Positions 35,079-44,482 are shown, counted from the stretch's first letter. The stretch: DNA of 57,101 nt from Clostridium saudiense (GCF_000577815.1 NZ_CBYM010000022.1:1-57101); one strand, 5' to 3'. Notes: generated by a model not told the origin, from the sequence alone. Made by a program: numbers and translations.

Positions 35079-35114
35079 AAGTGAGATTCTAGATTTTGAA
35101 TTTAGTTAATCTAA
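35079..35114. repeat. Dispersed intergenic repeat, copy 1
   Basis: 36 bases matching 53831-53866 at 30 positions, sharing GATTCTA and ATTTAGTTAATC cores. A hairpin (ATTCAACTTT/AAAGTTGAAT, 35117-35146) follows directly, as one also follows copy 2. Confidence 0.6.
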
Positions 35115-35160
35115 AATTCAACTTTTCTCTAAGAGCAAAGTTGAATAATAATTTAATATA

Positions 35161-35259
35161 AGACAGTTCGTAACCATCCTGTCTCAAAATAAAACTAGGG
35201 ATTAATAATAGAAATACTATTATTGTTTATTTAGGATGGATTTTTTCCATCCTTTTTTT
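35161..35259 (+). promoter_or_regulatory. preQ1-I riboswitch with terminator
   Basis: P1 stem AGACAG (35161-35166)/CTGTCT (35179-35184) with loop containing TTCGTAACCATC and an A-rich tail ending AAAACTAGG (35190-35199), which closes the preQ1 pseudoknot. Terminator stem AGGATGG (35233-35239)/CCATCCT (35247-35253) then a T-run. Ligand binding should shut off queT-queF. Confidence 0.9.
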
Positions 35260-35279
35260 ATTTTCTGGAGGTGATATTT

Positions 35280-35759
35280 ATGGAAAATACTATGACTAAA
35301 ACAAGAAAAATAACAATTTCAGCAATTGTTATTGCTCTATATGTTGTAATAATGGTAATAACTCAAAGCTTTGCCTTTGGTGCTATACAAGTTCGTTTAG
35401 CAACTAGTTTATATTCATTATCTTATATTTTTCCATTCCTAGCTTTACCTTTGGGACTTGCGAACGTTTTATCTAACATGCTACTTGGTGGATTAGGTAT
35501 ATTTGATATTATCGGAGGAGGATTAGTTGGAATAATAACAGCTTTATTAGTTTATGCTGTTCGTAAATATAAATTAAATATTTACTTTACTATATTACCA
35601 ATAATCTTTATTCCTGGTTTAATAGTACCTATTTGGCTATCAATGTTATTAAATGTTCCTTATAGTGCATTAGCTATTAGCTTGTGTTTAGGACAAGTTA
35701 TACCTGCAATATTAGGTTTATTTTTAATTAATGCTTTAAAAAATAAGATTGGAGAATAA
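35280..35759 (+). CDS. queT: QueT, ECF S component for a queuosine precursor
   Basis: 159 residues, about five membrane helices; motifs FGAIQVRLATSLYSLSYIFP and LANVLSNMLLGGLGIFDIIGGG are typical of QueT. It captures a queuosine precursor for an ECF transporter. ATG 35280 preceded by GGAGGTGAT is preferred to the GTG at 35271. Preceded by a preQ1 riboswitch and followed after 3 bases by queF. Confidence 0.92.
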   Translation: MENTMTKTRKITISAIVIALYVVIMVITQSFAFGAIQVRLATSLYSLSYIFPFLALPLGLANVLSNMLLGGLGIFDIIGGGLVGIITALLVYAVRKYKLNIYFTILPIIFIPGLIVPIWLSMLLNVPYSALAISLCLGQVIPAILGLFLINALKNKIGE

Positions 35760-35762
35760 CCC

Positions 35763-36245
35763 ATGAGAAATGATTTAGAATTAAATTTACTTGGAAATCA
35801 AAATATAAAATATGAATTTGGATATAATCCAGATATTTTAGAAACCTTTGACAATAAACATCCAAACAATGATTATTTTGTAAAGTTTAACTGCCCTGAA
35901 TTTACAAGCCTTTGTCCAATTACTGCTCAACCTGATTTTGCTACAATTTACATATCATATGTACCAAATATAAAAATGGTTGAAAGTAAGTCATTAAAAT
36001 TATATTTATTTAGTTTTAGAAATCACGGTGATTTCCATGAAGACTGTATGAATATAATTATGAAGGATTTAATTAAGCTTATGGACCCTAAGTATATTGA
36101 AGTTTGGGGTAAATTCACTCCAAGAGGCGGTATTTCAATTGATCCTTACTGTAACTATGGAAAACCAGGTACAAAATGGGAGGAAATTGCTTTTAATAGA
36201 TTAGCTAATCATGATTTATATCCTGAAAAAATAGATAATAGATAA
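35763..36245 (+). CDS. queF: QueF, NADPH-dependent 7-cyano-7-deazaguanine reductase
   Basis: 160 residues. Reduces the nitrile of preQ0 to preQ1. Catalytic Cys lies in [14 protein letters not shown] and the QueF motif [17 protein letters not shown] is intact, followed by the conserved FHE. Unimodular type. Three bases after queT, ribosome binding site GGAG within queT's last codons. The pair suggests imported preQ0 is turned into preQ1; the usual queCDE synthesis genes are not adjacent. Confidence 0.95.
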   Translation: MRNDLELNLLGNQNIKYEFGYNPDILETFDNKHPNNDYFVKFNCPEFTSLCPITAQPDFATIYISYVPNIKMVESKSLKLYLFSFRNHGDFHEDCMNIIMKDLIKLMDPKYIEVWGKFTPRGGISIDPYCNYGKPGTKWEEIAFNRLANHDLYPEKIDNR

Positions 36246-36254
36246 TTAAAATAA

Positions 36255-36300
36255 ACAGTAGACAAATTTGTATGAAAACAAATTTGTCTACTGTATTTTT
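36255..36300. terminator. Bidirectional terminator, 17-base perfect stem
   Basis: ACAGTAGACAAATTTGT (36255-36271)/ACAAATTTGTCTACTGT (36278-36294) with T-run 36296-36300. It overlaps the stop of the convergent TPR gene. Confidence 0.95.
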
Positions 36301-37213
36301 ATCCAAATATCTCTTTATATTTTTCTAGTTTCCTAATAGCATCAAGGTCTTCGTCTTCTTTCATATATTCCTCAAAAAAATCATTTAGCTCAATAGATTT
36401 AAGTATATCTTCTAATGCTAAGTCTAATTTATTTATACATACGTAAAAGCAAGCCCTATTGTAATATAAGAATCCTTCATCTTTATTTTCTAAGATTCCT
36501 TCATTAATTATTTCAATTGCTCTATTATAATCTTCTTTTTCTCTATACATTACAGCATAATTCAAATAACTGTATGGATAATACGGATTTTCTTCTATAG
36601 ACTTTTTATAATATTCTTCTGCTAATTTTAAATTTCCTAACTTCTTATTAAATACACCCATATTAAAAAGAATTCTAAAATGCTTACTATCTATTTCTAA
36701 AGCTTTTTCCATATATTCTAAAGCAAGTTTTGTATCTCCTAATTCATCATAAATACATCCTAAATTTGCATTTGCCCATAAATCCTTCGGATTTATCTTT
36801 AATACTTCCTTGTAATTCTTTATAGCCTCTTCTTTATTTCCTAATTCATCATAAGCATTAGCTAAAAAGAAATATGCCTTTTCGTATTTATTATCATTTT
36901 CTATAGCTTTCTTATAATATTCAATAGCTTCCTCATATAATTCATCATCATCATAAATTATACCTAAACCATAATAAGCTATAGCATTAGTATCATCTAA
37001 TTCTATTACTTTTCTATACATTTTTTCAGCTAAATCAAAGTTTGCTATTTTATCATAAAGAAATGCTAAATCCAAAATTAAATCTATATCTTCTTTTCCT
37101 TCTGGACAATTATATGCTTTTTTAAAGAACTTTAAAGCTTTTAAATAATTCTTTTCAGTCATAAAGTTTCGTCCTATTGATATATAGTTATCAAACATGT
37201 ATGTCTTATCCAA
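36299..37213 (-). CDS. TPR-repeat protein
   Basis: 304 residues composed of about eight tetratricopeptide repeats (for example AIAYYGLGIIYDDDELYEEA and LWANANLGCIYDELGDTKLA). No signal peptide or membrane segment; a protein-interaction scaffold. The start is TTG at 37213, set by AAAGGAGAATTTACT; no ATG fits. It is 53 bases downstream of the VWA/metallopeptidase-like gene, probably the last gene of the four-gene unit 40634-36299. Confidence 0.85.
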   Translation of the reverse strand: MDKTYMFDNYISIGRNFMTEKNYLKALKFFKKAYNCPEGKEDIDLILDLAFLYDKIANFDLAEKMYRKVIELDDTNAIAYYGLGIIYDDDELYEEAIEYYKKAIENDNKYEKAYFFLANAYDELGNKEEAIKNYKEVLKINPKDLWANANLGCIYDELGDTKLALEYMEKALEIDSKHFRILFNMGVFNKKLGNLKLAEEYYKKSIEENPYYPYSYLNYAVMYREKEDYNRAIEIINEGILENKDEGFLYYNRACFYVCINKLDLALEDILKSIELNDFFEEYMKEDEDLDAIRKLEKYKEIFG

Positions 37214-37266
37214 AGTAAATTCTCCTTTTGCAATATATACTAAATAAAATCTGTACTTATTATCAC

Positions 37267-38673
37267 TTAAAATATCGGTTCTTGGTTATTCATTGAATAA
37301 CCATCATTTCTAACATCTTTCATATCTAGTGTATTATATTTTATTTCAACTTTACTAAGCTTTTTAACAGCTCCATAAGATTCTTTTAATGAAATTCCTT
37401 CTCCTCTTCCTGAAATAACCCATAATACTTTATATCCTCTAGGTATTACCCCTAATTTATCTTCTCCCTTACCATCAGTGAAATAAATTAATAAATTAAT
37501 ATTTTTATTATTTGCATATTCAAAGACAGGAGTAAATCTAGTTCCTCCACCAGAAGAACATCTTTCTTTTACATCCTTTATAGTTTTAACCTTATACGCT
37601 CGTTTAATGTCTTTATCACATTCTATTATAGTTATTTCATGATTATAATTTTTTACTATAGATAAAACTTCTTTAACTGCTTGCTTAAACTCTTCATCGC
37701 TAATACTACCACTTATATCAATTGCAACTGCAATTTCAGCTTTATGATTTCTAAGTTCACCTCTTAAATCTAATCTATTAGGCTGTCTTCTATTTCTTCT
37801 TGTTATAGTTTTCTTTTTATTACTTTCTACTGTACCCATTAATTTTTTAAGGAATAAATTCCAAGGAAGCTCTCCCTTGCTTTTTTTCAATGAATCGATC
37901 ATTCCTTCTATATGAATAGGTATTACACCTTTCTCAGAGTTACTTATAAACTTTTCAGTAAAATCCCTAAGAGTTTTTTCATCTATGTTTTCACTTTCAT
38001 CCCAAAGATCATGAGTAGTTTCTGGATCATATCCATTTTCTAATTCTTCTCCCCAGCTATCATCCTCTTCCCCTTCATCACTTTCTTCTAATACATTTAA
38101 AACATTTTGAATATTTTCAGCATAATATTCAAATGAATTATAAGGCTCAAGATTTAATTCATACTTTAAGTTTACACCTTTTAAAGTAGTTGCATATGTT
38201 GGTAAATTATTTAAGTATTGATTCACTACTATGTCCATGGCTAAATTAATTGCAAGTGTACTAAACTTTCCTCTTAATTCTTTTGCTCTTGCTAAATGCA
38301 TAGATAATACATGATGAATTTCATGCTTAATAGTACTTTCCATTTGTTTTATATTAAGCTGTAAAAATATTATTGGATTAAAATATATAACATATTTAGC
38401 CCCTTTAAAATTTATACCAGTTGGACTATTTATATCAAAGCGTATTTCCCTACCCATTTGAAATAAAAAGTATCCATAAAAATTATCCTTTTCTTCCATA
38501 AGACTTAAATTTACTTTATCTATAATCTTAAAAAATTTCTCGGCAAACTCTTTAGGTATATCTACATCAATTTTTTCTTTAGCACGCAATGCTTTAAACA
38601 TAGCTGAACTATTAACTAATTCACTAGCTTCATTATAAAGTACATTCTTTATGCTTTCAAAATTTCCTTCCAT
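37267..38673 (-). CDS. Metallopeptidase-like plus VWA-like protein (DUF2201 type)
   Basis: 468 residues. The N-terminal domain has a zinc-protease-like H117-E118-x-x-H121 (IKHEIHHVLSMH). A very acidic linker follows (195-240, EESDEGEEDDSWGEE). The C-terminal von Willebrand A-like domain has MIDAS motif DISGS (D319, S321, S323) and later the STGGG-like SSGGGTRFTP. This is the layout of DUF2201 proteins found beside MoxR-type ATPases. Four bases separate it from the ATPase gene, so the proteins probably act together. Peptidase activity is not proven. Confidence 0.85.
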   Translation of the reverse strand: MEGNFESIKNVLYNEASELVNSSAMFKALRAKEKIDVDIPKEFAEKFFKIIDKVNLSLMEEKDNFYGYFLFQMGREIRFDINSPTGINFKGAKYVIYFNPIIFLQLNIKQMESTIKHEIHHVLSMHLARAKELRGKFSTLAINLAMDIVVNQYLNNLPTYATTLKGVNLKYELNLEPYNSFEYYAENIQNVLNVLEESDEGEEDDSWGEELENGYDPETTHDLWDESENIDEKTLRDFTEKFISNSEKGVIPIHIEGMIDSLKKSKGELPWNLFLKKLMGTVESNKKKTITRRNRRQPNRLDLRGELRNHKAEIAVAIDISGSISDEEFKQAVKEVLSIVKNYNHEITIIECDKDIKRAYKVKTIKDVKERCSSGGGTRFTPVFEYANNKNINLLIYFTDGKGEDKLGVIPRGYKVLWVISGRGEGISLKESYGAVKKLSKVEIKYNTLDMKDVRNDGYSMNNQEPIF

Positions 38674-38676
38674 ACA

Positions 38677-39807
38677 TTATCCCCTTATTGAACTATAAGA
38701 TTCAAAATAACTTTCTACAAACGTTTCATTTTCTAAAGCCCTCTTATAGCTTTCAGGATAAGCATTTTTCATATCCTTCATAATTCCTACCATTAAATCT
38801 ACAGGATACTCTTTTAAGAACTCAATAAATCTATTAATATAATAAGAATCTTCATCACCAAAATTTTTGATATTTTCTTCTAAAGATTTTAAAATATTCA
38901 TTGCACTTAAATAAAGTCTAGTATGACTTTCATTTTTTACTTTTTCTATAACTTCCTCACTTAAGGTATCTCCAGCAAATACTTCCTCAAATGATATTAA
39001 AGGACTATGTTCAGCTTCGATGAAACTTATAAATTCTTCTGCTATAACTTTTCCTACATTACCTTTTATAACATTTAAAAATACAGCTCTAGGTATAGAG
39101 TCTTTCTTTTCTTTATAAATTTTAAGCGCTTTAGAAACTCTTTCATAACTTCTTGGCGTTGCTCTTACATCATCTTCATTTATCTTATGTAAATATTCTG
39201 GGAATGTTGAAATAAATTCTATTACTTCTTGCTCAATTCTAGCTTCCATTGCCCACTTTAACCAAACATTATGATCACTTTCCATATTAAGCCATACAAA
39301 TCTATTTTCTTGAGCAGCATCCATATCAACTACTTGATAATCAAAGTCAGAGCCATATTTACTTGATGGATTCATTGCTGCTAATATATTTACATTATCA
39401 TGTAATTTGTATCCATTTATCTCTCTATTTAATATTAAATTCATAAGTTCTTGTTGAACTGTATGCTCACAACGATTTATTTCATCAATAAATAAAAGTA
39501 CCTTATTACCCTTAGCTATTTCTTCATCAATTTCCCTTAACTTTGTATGAACAGCATATATTGTTGTCTTCTTTTCAAATTTATCTCCATTAGAATCCAT
39601 AGCTATATATGACTCTACAGTCGGTAATCCCCCTATTTCACCTTCTTTAAGAAGATTACCATCAATAACTATTAATTTCCACTTATTTTCTTTAGCTAAT
39701 CTTTTAGCTAAAGCTGTTTTTCCTATTCCACTTTCTCCAACTACTAAAGGCACTTCCTCTGTTGCTAATACTAATTCTACACTTCTTAACGTATCTATAA
39801 AATTCAT
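38677..39807 (-). CDS. MoxR-like AAA+ ATPase
   Basis: 376 residues. Walker A GESGIGKT (24-31), Walker B LLFIDE (104-109), sensor 1 in AAMNPSS (Asn 146), arginine-rich ENRFVWLNM and a helical lid to the end. MoxR-type AAA+ proteins remodel or activate partner proteins together with VWA-domain proteins, the next gene here. Ribosome binding site AGGGGAAG. Eleven bases downstream of the repeat-protein gene. Confidence 0.88.
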   Translation of the reverse strand: MNFIDTLRSVELVLATEEVPLVVGESGIGKTALAKRLAKENKWKLIVIDGNLLKEGEIGGLPTVESYIAMDSNGDKFEKKTTIYAVHTKLREIDEEIAKGNKVLLFIDEINRCEHTVQQELMNLILNREINGYKLHDNVNILAAMNPSSKYGSDFDYQVVDMDAAQENRFVWLNMESDHNVWLKWAMEARIEQEVIEFISTFPEYLHKINEDDVRATPRSYERVSKALKIYKEKKDSIPRAVFLNVIKGNVGKVIAEEFISFIEAEHSPLISFEEVFAGDTLSEEVIEKVKNESHTRLYLSAMNILKSLEENIKNFGDEDSYYINRFIEFLKEYPVDLMVGIMKDMKNAYPESYKRALENETFVESYFESYSSIRG

Positions 39808-39818
39808 TTTTCTTCCCC

Positions 39819-40634
39819 TTACATCATCTTTAGTTTTTCATCTACAGCAATTCTTTTTGCTTTTTTACTTCCATACTTATATATAAACATAATTTTATCA
39901 ATATCAATTATTTCACTATTTCTATCAATAATACTACAATTTAAGAAATCTCTAACATACTTTTCATCAACATCATCTTTTGATAATACTTCTTTAAATA
40001 TTTCTTCTAATTCTTCATGAGAAATTTCATTTAGCATACTTCTTGTAATATATCTAATTACTAAAATATTTACCTTTAAAAAGTTTAATATTTTATCTTT
40101 ATTTAAATCGGTTATAAATTTTACTGCTGCTTCGTTATTTTTAATAGCTGCAACCTCAGCTTTATAGCAAGGTGAATTTATATATCTTAACGCATCATAA
40201 CTTATATTTACAGCTGCCTCTTGAACACTTTCATATGGCTCCTTAATATATTTGATTGAATCGTAATCCCTCATTACAGCTAATAATTGTAACTCTTCAC
40301 TAGGCTCCTTAACATATCTAATTGCCCATCCCCTTTGCTCTATAGCTAATTTAATAACATTATAACTTGGATTTTTAATATAATTTAAATTGCTCCATCC
40401 ATTATTTACTGCTTCAATCATCATTTTTTCCGTAGGATTTTCTATAAACTCAATAGCTCTAGGATTATTATTCATAGCAATTTCCTGCATTTCTAATGTA
40501 GGATTATTTATATATCTTAATAAAAGTCCATTTTTATTAATGGCTATTAATTTCATTTCCTCAGTAGGATTATCTATATTTTTTATAATAATTGGATTTT
40601 TCTTTATCATCTCTATAGTTTTTGCTTCATCCAT
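39819..40634 (-). CDS. 22-residue helical-repeat protein
   Basis: 271 residues. At least seven consecutive 22-residue repeats from about residue 25 to 180 with the pattern x-EM-x3-AI-x3-N-x-AI-x-YI-x-NPT (for example EEMKLIAINKNGLLLRYINN). A C-terminal helical part follows that loses the pattern. Each unit looks like a short helical hairpin, so the whole is a solenoid, probably for protein binding, in the MoxR/VWA complex. DUF4116-like repeats are the closest idea I have, but their repeat length differs. First gene of the unit; ribosome binding site TGAGG. The gap 40635-41002 holds only the hairpin at 40847. Confidence 0.75.
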   Translation of the reverse strand: MDEAKTIEMIKKNPIIIKNIDNPTEEMKLIAINKNGLLLRYINNPTLEMQEIAMNNNPRAIEFIENPTEKMMIEAVNNGWSNLNYIKNPSYNVIKLAIEQRGWAIRYVKEPSEELQLLAVMRDYDSIKYIKEPYESVQEAAVNISYDALRYINSPCYKAEVAAIKNNEAAVKFITDLNKDKILNFLKVNILVIRYITRSMLNEISHEELEEIFKEVLSKDDVDEKYVRDFLNCSIIDRNSEIIDIDKIMFIYKYGSKKAKRIAVDEKLKMM

Positions 40635-40846
40635 ATTTTTACCTCATTCTTATTATTAACTTTAATTTTTATTTAATAATAATTATTACTTATATTAATT
40701 ATAATACTTTTTAAATTATTTTAAAGTAGATAAATATAGTCTGATATATTATTTTTTAAAATTATACTCATATTTCTCTCTTTTTTTAATTTTTCTTATA
40801 TGTAAGTATATATTTTATACTACTTCTCTTCATTTAATATATAAAA

Positions 40847-40911
40847 AAATAAATGGGTTATCTACAGAAATTAATATAACTTCCCTTACGATACTCCATT
40901 TATTTTTTCTT
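40847..40911. terminator. Probable terminator after the aminopeptidase gene
   Basis: AAATAAATGG (40847-40856)/CCATTTATTT (40896-40905) with A- and T-runs on both flanks. The loop is large, so stability is uncertain. Confidence 0.5.
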
Positions 40912-41002
40912 TATTTCTATATTAAAATTCCATAAACAATTTGTATTACAATATAATATTTCTTTCTATATCATATAAATCAACTAAATTCCTACACAAT
41001 AT

Positions 41003-42760
41003 TTATATTTCTCTAGTTTCCATTTTTAAAACTTCTTTTTCTTCTTCATTTAAATAAGGAGAAAGATTATCATATACTTTCTTATGATAGTTATTTAGCC
41101 ATGCTTTTTCATCATCATTTAATAACTCAACCTTAACTCCATTTAAATCTATAGGGCAGTATGATATTGTATCAAATCTATAAAACTCTCCATTATCATT
41201 AGTTTCATCTTCAACTACTACCATAATATTTTCAATTCTTATTCCAAATTTACCTTCTTTATAAACACCTGGTTCATTAGTTAATATCATTCCTGGCTCT
41301 AAAACTACATTATTTCCATACGGTCTTATTCCTTGTGGGCCTTCATGAACATTTAAGAAAAATCCAACTCCATGACCTGTTCCACACTTATAATCTAATC
41401 CATATTGCCATAAAGGTCCCCTTGCCAATACATCTAAGTTTCCTCCAGTAGCACCCTTTAAGAATTTTGCATTAGCTAAATTAATATGTCCCTTTAATAC
41501 TAACGTAAAATCCCTTTTTTCTTCTTCTGTAATATTTCCTAAAACAAAAGTTCTTGTTATATCTGTTGTTCCATCTAAATATTGTCCACCTGAATCTACT
41601 AAAAATAATCCTTCTTCTTTAAGCTCATAAGCACTTTCCTCTGTAGCACTATAATGCATCATTGCTGCATGTTCTTTATACCCTGCTATAGTTCCAAAAC
41701 TATCACCCATTGCTAGTTCTTCCTTACTTCTAAGTTCAGTTAATACCTTACTAGCTGATAATTCTGTAATCTTTTCTTTTCCTATATTATCTCTTAAATA
41801 TTTGATAAACTTAACCATTGCAACTCCATCTTTAATATGGCAATTCTTTAAGCTTTCTATTTCAACATTATTTTTTATTGCTTTTAAATTAGTTGTTAAG
41901 TTTACCTCTTCTTTTATTTCACATTTTAATAAAGAGTATAATTTTGCATTAACTTTTGCAGGGTCTATTAGCACTTTACCATTAAGTTTCTTTATTTCTT
42001 CTTCAATTTCTAGGTATTCAAACACTTCAATTCCTTGTAATTTTAACTCATCTTCAACTTCCTTATTTACCTTGCTTTTATCAATAAATAGTTTAGCTTC
42101 GGTATCAGTGATTATTGAATAGCTTAATGCTACTGGATTAAACAAAACATCATTTCCTCTTATGTTAAATAACCAAGCTATATCATCTAAGGAAGTTAAT
42201 AAATAACTTTCTACATTCTTTTCCTTCATAACGAGTCTTACAGCTTTTAACTTTTCATTAGCAGTTTTTCCACAATACTTTACATCATGAATAAATATTT
42301 TTGATTTAGGTAAACTAGGTCGATTTTCCCAAACCTCTTCTAATAGATCTTTGTCCATTTTTATATTAAAGTTGTTCTTTTTACTTATATTTAATAGTTC
42401 TTTATACTGATTAACACTATAGCAATTTCCATCAAACCCTATAGTTTCTCCTTCATACACATTCTTTTCTATCCACTCATTTATAGTATCATAGCCTGGT
42501 GTAGCCATTTTCATTAAGTCTATTCCTGTTCCATTTAACTGTTCTGCAGCTTGAATAAAATATCTTCCATCAGTCCATAACTTAGCTTCATTTTCTCCAA
42601 CTAATAATGTTCCTGCTGATCCAGTAAAACCTGAAATCGCAGCTCTACCCGTATAGTACTCTGCTACATATTCACTTTGATGTGGATCTGAACTTGGAAT
42701 TATATAATAATTTATATTATATTTTTTCATTGATTCTCTTAACTTTAAAAGTCTACTCAT
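41003..42760 (-). CDS. Xaa-Pro aminopeptidase (M24B family)
   Basis: 585 residues in the three-domain arrangement of large M24B enzymes: two creatinase-like N-terminal domains (1-300) and a C-terminal pita-bread domain. Metal ligands are recognisable: two Asp in DSGGQYLDGTTDITRTF, His in GTGHGVGFFLNVHEGPQG, Glu in LTNEPGVY and Glu in RIENIM. Removes N-terminal residues preceding proline from peptides; cytoplasmic. Start follows AAGAGGGAATAAAA. Single gene. Confidence 0.95.
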   Translation of the reverse strand: MSRLLKLRESMKKYNINYYIIPSSDPHQSEYVAEYYTGRAAISGFTGSAGTLLVGENEAKLWTDGRYFIQAAEQLNGTGIDLMKMATPGYDTINEWIEKNVYEGETIGFDGNCYSVNQYKELLNISKKNNFNIKMDKDLLEEVWENRPSLPKSKIFIHDVKYCGKTANEKLKAVRLVMKEKNVESYLLTSLDDIAWLFNIRGNDVLFNPVALSYSIITDTEAKLFIDKSKVNKEVEDELKLQGIEVFEYLEIEEEIKKLNGKVLIDPAKVNAKLYSLLKCEIKEEVNLTTNLKAIKNNVEIESLKNCHIKDGVAMVKFIKYLRDNIGKEKITELSASKVLTELRSKEELAMGDSFGTIAGYKEHAAMMHYSATEESAYELKEEGLFLVDSGGQYLDGTTDITRTFVLGNITEEEKRDFTLVLKGHINLANAKFLKGATGGNLDVLARGPLWQYGLDYKCGTGHGVGFFLNVHEGPQGIRPYGNNVVLEPGMILTNEPGVYKEGKFGIRIENIMVVVEDETNDNGEFYRFDTISYCPIDLNGVKVELLNDDEKAWLNNYHKKVYDNLSPYLNEEEKEVLKMETREI

Positions 42761-43013
42761 TTTTATTCCCTCTTTTCTTTTTATTTCTCCTTTTGATTAC
42801 TATTATTTTATATTATTTATTAAAATAATAAAATAGATTCTCAATATTATTCTCTATAGCGTGCTTCTTCTTAAAAATTAAGTAAAATAAATATATTTTT
42901 ATTTACATTTCTTGTTGTTATGTGCACCAAATTACTACCTTTGAGTATATTATAGTATAAGCAAAATAGTTTAGCTCTAAAAACAAGCTTTACTATTTAT
43001 AGGAGGAGTAAAC

Positions 43014-43160
43014 ATGAGAAACAATTGTAATAATTGTAGAAGAAATTGTTGTAGAAATAACAACTCTTGTATGAATAATAGATGCTGTGGAAATTTCAAT
43101 AATGGTTGTGGATTTGGTAATGCTTGGTTAATATGGCCTTTATTATTCCTTTGTTTCTAA
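43014..43160 (+). CDS. Cysteine-rich 48-residue protein
   Basis: Start ATG 43014 behind TAGGAGGAGTAAAC, stop TAA 43158. Beginning MRNNCNNCRRNCCRNNNSCM, it has ten or more cysteines in the first 37 positions among Asn and Arg, and a hydrophobic end (NAWLIWPLLFLCF). No known metal or bacteriocin motif. The composition is reminiscent of small Cys/Asn-rich spore-coat or sporulation proteins of Firmicutes, so a cross-linked spore-layer role is plausible but unproven. Its own terminator follows at 43236. Confidence 0.75.
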   Translation: MRNNCNNCRRNCCRNNNSCMNNRCCGNFNNGCGFGNAWLIWPLLFLCF

Positions 43161-43235
43161 GTACACTTAGCCAAACCTATTTTTTTTTGATATGCCTCAT
43201 ACTAATACCAATAAAATTGGTACTTTTAAAACAAT

Positions 43236-43270
43236 AAAAAGTTAGGATATCATCTCCATCCTAACTTTTT
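43236..43270. terminator. Bidirectional terminator
   Basis: AAAAAGTTAGGAT (43236-43248)/ATCCTAACTTTTT (43258-43270), shared by the Cys-rich gene and the convergent HD-GYP gene. Confidence 0.9.
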
Positions 43271-43298
43271 TTGTATTATAAATAAAACTGATAATTGA

Positions 43299-44351
43299 CT
43301 ATTTATTCATTGCTTCTTTTTCAACTTTTAATTTAATATGAATCTTCTCAAAAACTTCAATAATATTCGGATCAAAACTTGTTCCTTTTCCCTTTAAAAT
43401 AATCTCTACAGTTTTTTCATGTGAAAATGCTTCTTTATAAGGTCTCATGGTTGTTAATGCATCATATACATCACCAACAGCCATTATCCTAGCACAAAGA
43501 GGAATATCTAGTTTACTTAACCCTTTTGGGTATCCTGTGCCATCCCATTTTTCATGATGATAATGAGCCATATCCTTAGCGATATTTAGAAATTTATTTT
43601 CTTCTTTAATTTCATCTATTATTTTTTGTAATGCCTTTGCTCCTAAAGTCGTATGTAACTTCATAAATTCAAATTCATCGCTATCTAATGATCCTGCTTT
43701 TAAAAGAGTTGCATCATCAATTCCAATTTTCCCAATATCATGCAATAAAGCTGTTCTAATCATATCTTTAACATATTCTTTTGTTAATATCTCTTTAAAA
43801 ATCCCCTCTTTAACTAATTCTTCAGTCAATATCTCAACATATTTTGCTGTTCTCTTTACATGCTCTCCAGTATGAGAATCTCTACATTCAACTAATTCAT
43901 ATAAAGATAATATCAATGCATTTTTTAAATCCTCAATTCTATTATTTCTTTCATGAATTCTATATTCAAAATCTTTTATATAGTTTTTTAATTCTAAATT
44001 AAGCTTTATTATTTTAAGCATTATCTCTGATTCTATAGGTTTTCTTAAAAAATCTATTGCACCTAATTCCATATTCAGCTCTTCATCTTTATATCTTAAA
44101 CTAGCCGCTATAAAGATTATTGGTATTTTATATAACTTCTTATTTTTTTTTATTATTTTAATAAATTCATCTTCACTAATTCTAATTAAACTAATATCTA
44201 CTAATACTAAATCTGGTGTATCATCTTTTACCACTTCAAGTGCTTTTTGGGTTGATTTGACTATAGTAATTCTATAGACTTTACCTAATATATTTTTTAT
44301 TTTTTCAATGTCTTCTAAATTATTATTAATTACTAAAATATGATTTTTCAT
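43299..44351 (-). CDS. HD-GYP domain protein with degenerate receiver
   Basis: 350 residues. Receiver-like domain (1-120) and HD-GYP phosphodiesterase domain (about 145-345) with metal motifs LLHDIGKIG, MAHYHHEKWDGTGYPKGL and GDVYDALTT. HD-GYP enzymes hydrolyse cyclic di-GMP. The receiver keeps the phosphoacceptor D52 (LVDISL) and K104 (LRKPIE). Its acidic pair is replaced by N9-N10, and the switch Thr position reads IFIAAS, so Mg2+ binding and phosphorylation are doubtful. No kinase is adjacent. Start follows AAGGGGTAAATATAATA. Confidence 0.88.
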   Translation of the reverse strand: MKNHILVINNNLEDIEKIKNILGKVYRITIVKSTQKALEVVKDDTPDLVLVDISLIRISEDEFIKIIKKNKKLYKIPIIFIAASLRYKDEELNMELGAIDFLRKPIESEIMLKIIKLNLELKNYIKDFEYRIHERNNRIEDLKNALILSLYELVECRDSHTGEHVKRTAKYVEILTEELVKEGIFKEILTKEYVKDMIRTALLHDIGKIGIDDATLLKAGSLDSDEFEFMKLHTTLGAKALQKIIDEIKEENKFLNIAKDMAHYHHEKWDGTGYPKGLSKLDIPLCARIMAVGDVYDALTTMRPYKEAFSHEKTVEIILKGKGTSFDPNIIEVFEKIHIKLKVEKEAMNK

Positions 44352-44482
44352 TATTATATTTACCCCTTATACACAATCCCCAACTTATCTCCCCTCATAT
44401 TCCTTATTATAACATAATATATATTTTTTTAATATTATAGTTTTTTATAGAATATTATGTTTTATCTTGTAATATAATACAG

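Noticed and set aside
43206..43222. Small hairpin TACCAA/TTGGTA
   Set aside because: Only six base pairs, no T-run; a stronger terminator follows 20 bases later.
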